Source: Candidatus Scatomonas merdigallinarum (GTDB lineage: Bacteria; Bacillota; Clostridia; Lachnospirales; Lachnospiraceae). Taken from it: DNA of 64,000 nt. Below are positions 61,579 to 64,000 of this stretch, one piece after another. The position numbers and the translations under genes were made by a program. Each line of letters begins with the position of its first letter. Position 1 is the stretch's first letter. The DNA lies in contig DVKB01000014.1 in NCBI GenBank assembly GCA_018716305.1, forward strand, positions 1 to 64,000, given 5' to 3'. The notes under the pieces are model-generated. The model saw only the letters and a program-made list of their open reading frames with translations. It was not told the origin of the DNA and did no database searches.

Positions 61579-61904
61579 TTCTGCACCTCCTTATCTGTTC
61601 GTGGCTCTATTGCACGGAACATTTCTTGCTCAGGCAACCGCTTTTTCCTTGGATTCAACATGCAGTAATTGCGATAGCACTGCTCATTTAGAAAACAAGT
61701 CTCACAGATAAGCTGTTCAACTTTCTGCATAATCAGTGCGTCATCACTGGGGAGTTCGTAGGCTTTGATCTTTTGAATATCTGTCGGGTTACGCAGTCCA
61801 TAGTCAATCAGTTTTCCATTCCCGGTTTTTACATAGCGGTAAACCTCGGCTCCAAACGCAACACTGTCGCCAACGTCATACTCTGCAAAGCCGGATTTGT
61901 CCAT
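61575..61904 (-). CDS. Hypothetical protein, Cys-rich C-terminus (overlaps next ORF out of frame)
   Basis: ORF overlapping lipoprotein start by 4 nt; ICETCFLNEQCYRNYC motif. Confidence 0.55.
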   Translation of the reverse strand: MDKSGFAEYDVGDSVAFGAEVYRYVKTGNGKLIDYGLRNPTDIQKIKAYELPSDDALIMQKVEQLICETCFLNEQCYRNYCMLNPRKKRLPEQEMFRAIEPRTDKEVQK

Positions 61905-62059
61905 CCAAACATGATCTTCTTTTCCTTGGCAATCAGAACAGCTGCCTTTTCAAGCCGTTCCTGCTGCTTCTTTGCCTCATTGCGCATACATTCACGCCGT
62001 CCTGCAAGGATACGCTCCTCTATGTGCTTACTCTCCTTTTTTAATTGTTTGTTCTCCAT
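61829..62059 (-). CDS. Hypothetical charged protein, possibly the N-terminal part of the preceding gene after a frameshift
   Basis: Lys/Glu-rich ORF that overlaps 61575..61904 by 76 nt in another frame. Confidence 0.45.
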   Translation of the reverse strand: MENKQLKKESKHIEERILAGRRECMRNEAKKQQERLEKAAVLIAKEKKIMFGWTNPALQSMTLATVLRLEPRFTAM

Positions 62060-62448
62060 AACCGAAACCTCCGTTAATAAGTGCCGCTATAAACAGCGAC
62101 CTGACATGTTAACGTGGTTTTTTAGGGTGTTTATGGGCATTATAGCATAATTTTCTGTACCTGTCTATTTTACTTGCTTGGCAGGATGGCGAAAACAGTT
62201 GCCGAATTCAGAGGTTTTTATTGCTGCAAATGATGTGCTAATTATGGAAGAGATTTTCGCTGTTCACAGATTGGTGAATAATTAACTGTAACCGTGCGAT
62301 AGCGCATGAAATGGCGAGCGCGACACACGGATCGAATAAACGCGAAATAGCCATATTGTTTGTTTCTTGAACCCTGGTTTATGAACAGCTATCTGAGGGT
62401 AAAGAATTTTTTGTGCAGATATTACAAAAATGTACCCAAATGCGTGTA

Positions 62449-62477
62449 TTGTTAAAATTTACCATTAGAGGTATAAT
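62449..62477 (+). promoter_or_regulatory. Putative promoter TTGTTA-N17-TATAAT of the LamG surface gene
   Basis: Read directly; predicts a ~295-nt leader. Confidence 0.55.
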
Positions 62478-62778
62478 GTGGATGTATCCATGATGATGGA
62501 TATGCACAAAAGGCAGCTCAGGTTCCCGAGTCCAATACATATCTGAACGGAAAGGCCCGGCGGATGCTCTGCGTAGAGAAGAGGGCATCCATGGGCGCAA
62601 AAGGCCGTTTTCTCTGACAGTTCAGGCAGAGGAAGGAGGTTGAAGCGGAGGCAGCGCCGGTCAGAAGGCGGCAGAGCGGGAGGATATCGCCAGGACAAAG
62701 ACGGGACTTTCAAAGCTGCGCAGCTCTCCTGACTTTACGGAAAGAGAGAGCAAAAATACTCCATAGAAGGGGAAAGTT

Positions 62779-64000
62779 ATGAGAAAGCTTAAAACAATTC
62801 TAAGAAAGGGAGCAGCTCTTGGCGCGGTGTGCGCCATGACCCTGACCTCACTGCCCATGCAGAGTGTTGTGGCGGCAGAGCAGGACGGAGCGGCTCCGCA
62901 GGCAGAGGAGGACGGACTGGTACTCTGGTATGACTTTGAGTCCCTGAAGTCCGGAACCATTGTCAATGACATGAGCGGAAACGGCTACGCCGGCGTAGTC
63001 CGCCCTACAGGATCCCAGGTAACCACCCAGGATGTGAATATTTACGGAACGGATTACACCGCCTATGATTTCCAGGGCGGCGCTCCCAGCGACACCAACA
63101 CCTATGTAGAACTGCCCGCAGGCGTCTTCAACGGCCTGGAGGACATGACCGTCAGCTGCTGGGTGAATCTGGACGTTTCCGGCAGCCGCTACCAGAGAAT
63201 CTGGGATTTCGGCTTCAAGCAGGATGACGGAAACTTTAACACCACTTCCTATATGTACCTGATCGCTGACGGCGCCAACACGGGTCATGTGGGATACACT
63301 GCCGCCATCACCGATTCCGGATGGGGCAACGAGAAGGGACCGGAGAAGCAGCAGGCCCTGGAGACAGGAAAATGGATCTTCACTACCGTCACCTTTGACG
63401 GCTCCGAGAAGGAAATGTCTCTCTATGAGGACGGCGTTCTCATTGGAACCACCAAGACGGACGCGGTTCTGTCCATCCTGGAGGACGCGGACAACGCCCT
63501 CATCGGCTACGGCCAGTTTAAGAACGACATCATGGACGGCCGGGTTGCGGATTTCAAAATCTACGACTACGCCATGACAGCGGAGCAGGTTGCTGAGAAA
63601 TTCAATATTCCGGATGAGGAAAAAGTCGCAAAAGACAAAGAATGGCTGGATCTGGGAGACCTGAGCGCAGTCATCGAGGATCTGACTCTTCCCACCGCGG
63701 GAGCCGCGGGTTCCGACATCACCTGGGCATCCAGCAATGAAGCGGTGATCGCCCCCGACGGTACGGTGACCAGACCTGCCGCCGGCAGCGGAGACGCGGT
63801 GGTTACTCTGACCGCTACCATCACCGCCGGGGAGGCGAGTGATACCAAGGAATTTGAGGTTACGGTAAAACAGCAGCTGACCGCCGATGAAATCGTGACC
63901 AGAGACGCGGAAGCCCTGAAACTGACGGGGCTGGCTGCGGTAAGCGAGAATCTGGTGCTCCCCACAGCGGGAGAGAGCGGATCTTCCATCAGCTGGATCA
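62779..64000 (+). CDS. Secreted LamG/concanavalin-like plus Ig-like surface protein (3' truncated by window)
   Basis: Not in ORF track. MRKLKTILRKGAALGAVCAMTLTSLPMQSVVAAE...GLVLWYDFESLKSGTIVNDMSGNGYAGVV... then LPTAGAAGSDITWASSNEAVIAPDGTVTRP Ig-like; open to window end. Confidence 0.85.
   Translation, partial: MRKLKTILRKGAALGAVCAMTLTSLPMQSVVAAEQDGAAPQAEEDGLVLWYDFESLKSGTIVNDMSGNGYAGVVRPTGSQVTTQDVNIYGTDYTAYDFQGGAPSDTNTYVELPAGVFNGLEDMTVSCWVNLDVSGSRYQRIWDFGFKQDDGNFNTTSYMYLIADGANTGHVGYTAAITDSGWGNEKGPEKQQALETGKWIFTTVTFDGSEKEMSLYEDGVLIGTTKTDAVLSILEDADNALIGYGQFKNDIMDGRVADFKIYDYAMTAEQVAEKFNIPDEEKVAKDKEWLDLGDLSAVIEDLTLPTAGAAGSDITWASSNEAVIAPDGTVTRPAAGSGDAVVTLTATITAGEASDTKEFEVTVKQQLTADEIVTRDAEALKLTGLAAVSENLVLPTAGESGSSISWI

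Noticed and set aside
62848-63989. Three ORFs on mixed strands near the window end
   Set aside because: All overlap the truncated LamG/Ig surface gene starting at 62779.

Overview
This looks like a contiguous chromosomal segment from a spore-forming anaerobic Firmicute. Lachnospiraceae-like is an inference from gene content and protein style; no search was run. Left and middle (about 0.2-43 kb) are mostly core genes: tag, a HicB-like small-gene pair, CarD-like regulator, a dgt-dnaG-rpoD-trmK-nif3 block, a TGS/uridine-kinase-like nucleoside kinase, RNase P RNA, maf, mtnK-mtnA, a solitary dnaK, pyrBI, DUF815 ATPase, folC, pheA, ppx-ppk, PHP phosphoesterase, tcdA-like, a Na+-pump decarboxylase beta subunit with a 43-aa gamma-like ORF missing from the supplied track, two [FeFe] hydrogenases flanking a NuoF/GltD-like flavoprotein, ilvN-ilvC, LysR/leuCD, a fused cotJA-cotJB plus cotJC, an ABC exporter, MATE and Lrp. 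Right side (about 43.3-64 kb) is an accessory glycan-utilisation locus: YesN/YesM-like two-component system, a tandem ABC protein that has lost its catalytic motifs, an RbsABC-like transporter, a duplicated esterase with one degenerate half, an amidohydrolase, a 1778-aa surface GH127-like enzyme, and a LamG/Ig surface protein truncated by the window end and absent from the ORF track. The strongest candidate for an undescribed system is the combination of a histidine kinase with almost no extracytoplasmic domain and the dead RbsA-like protein next to an intact sugar transporter. Homology calls come from reading motifs by eye.
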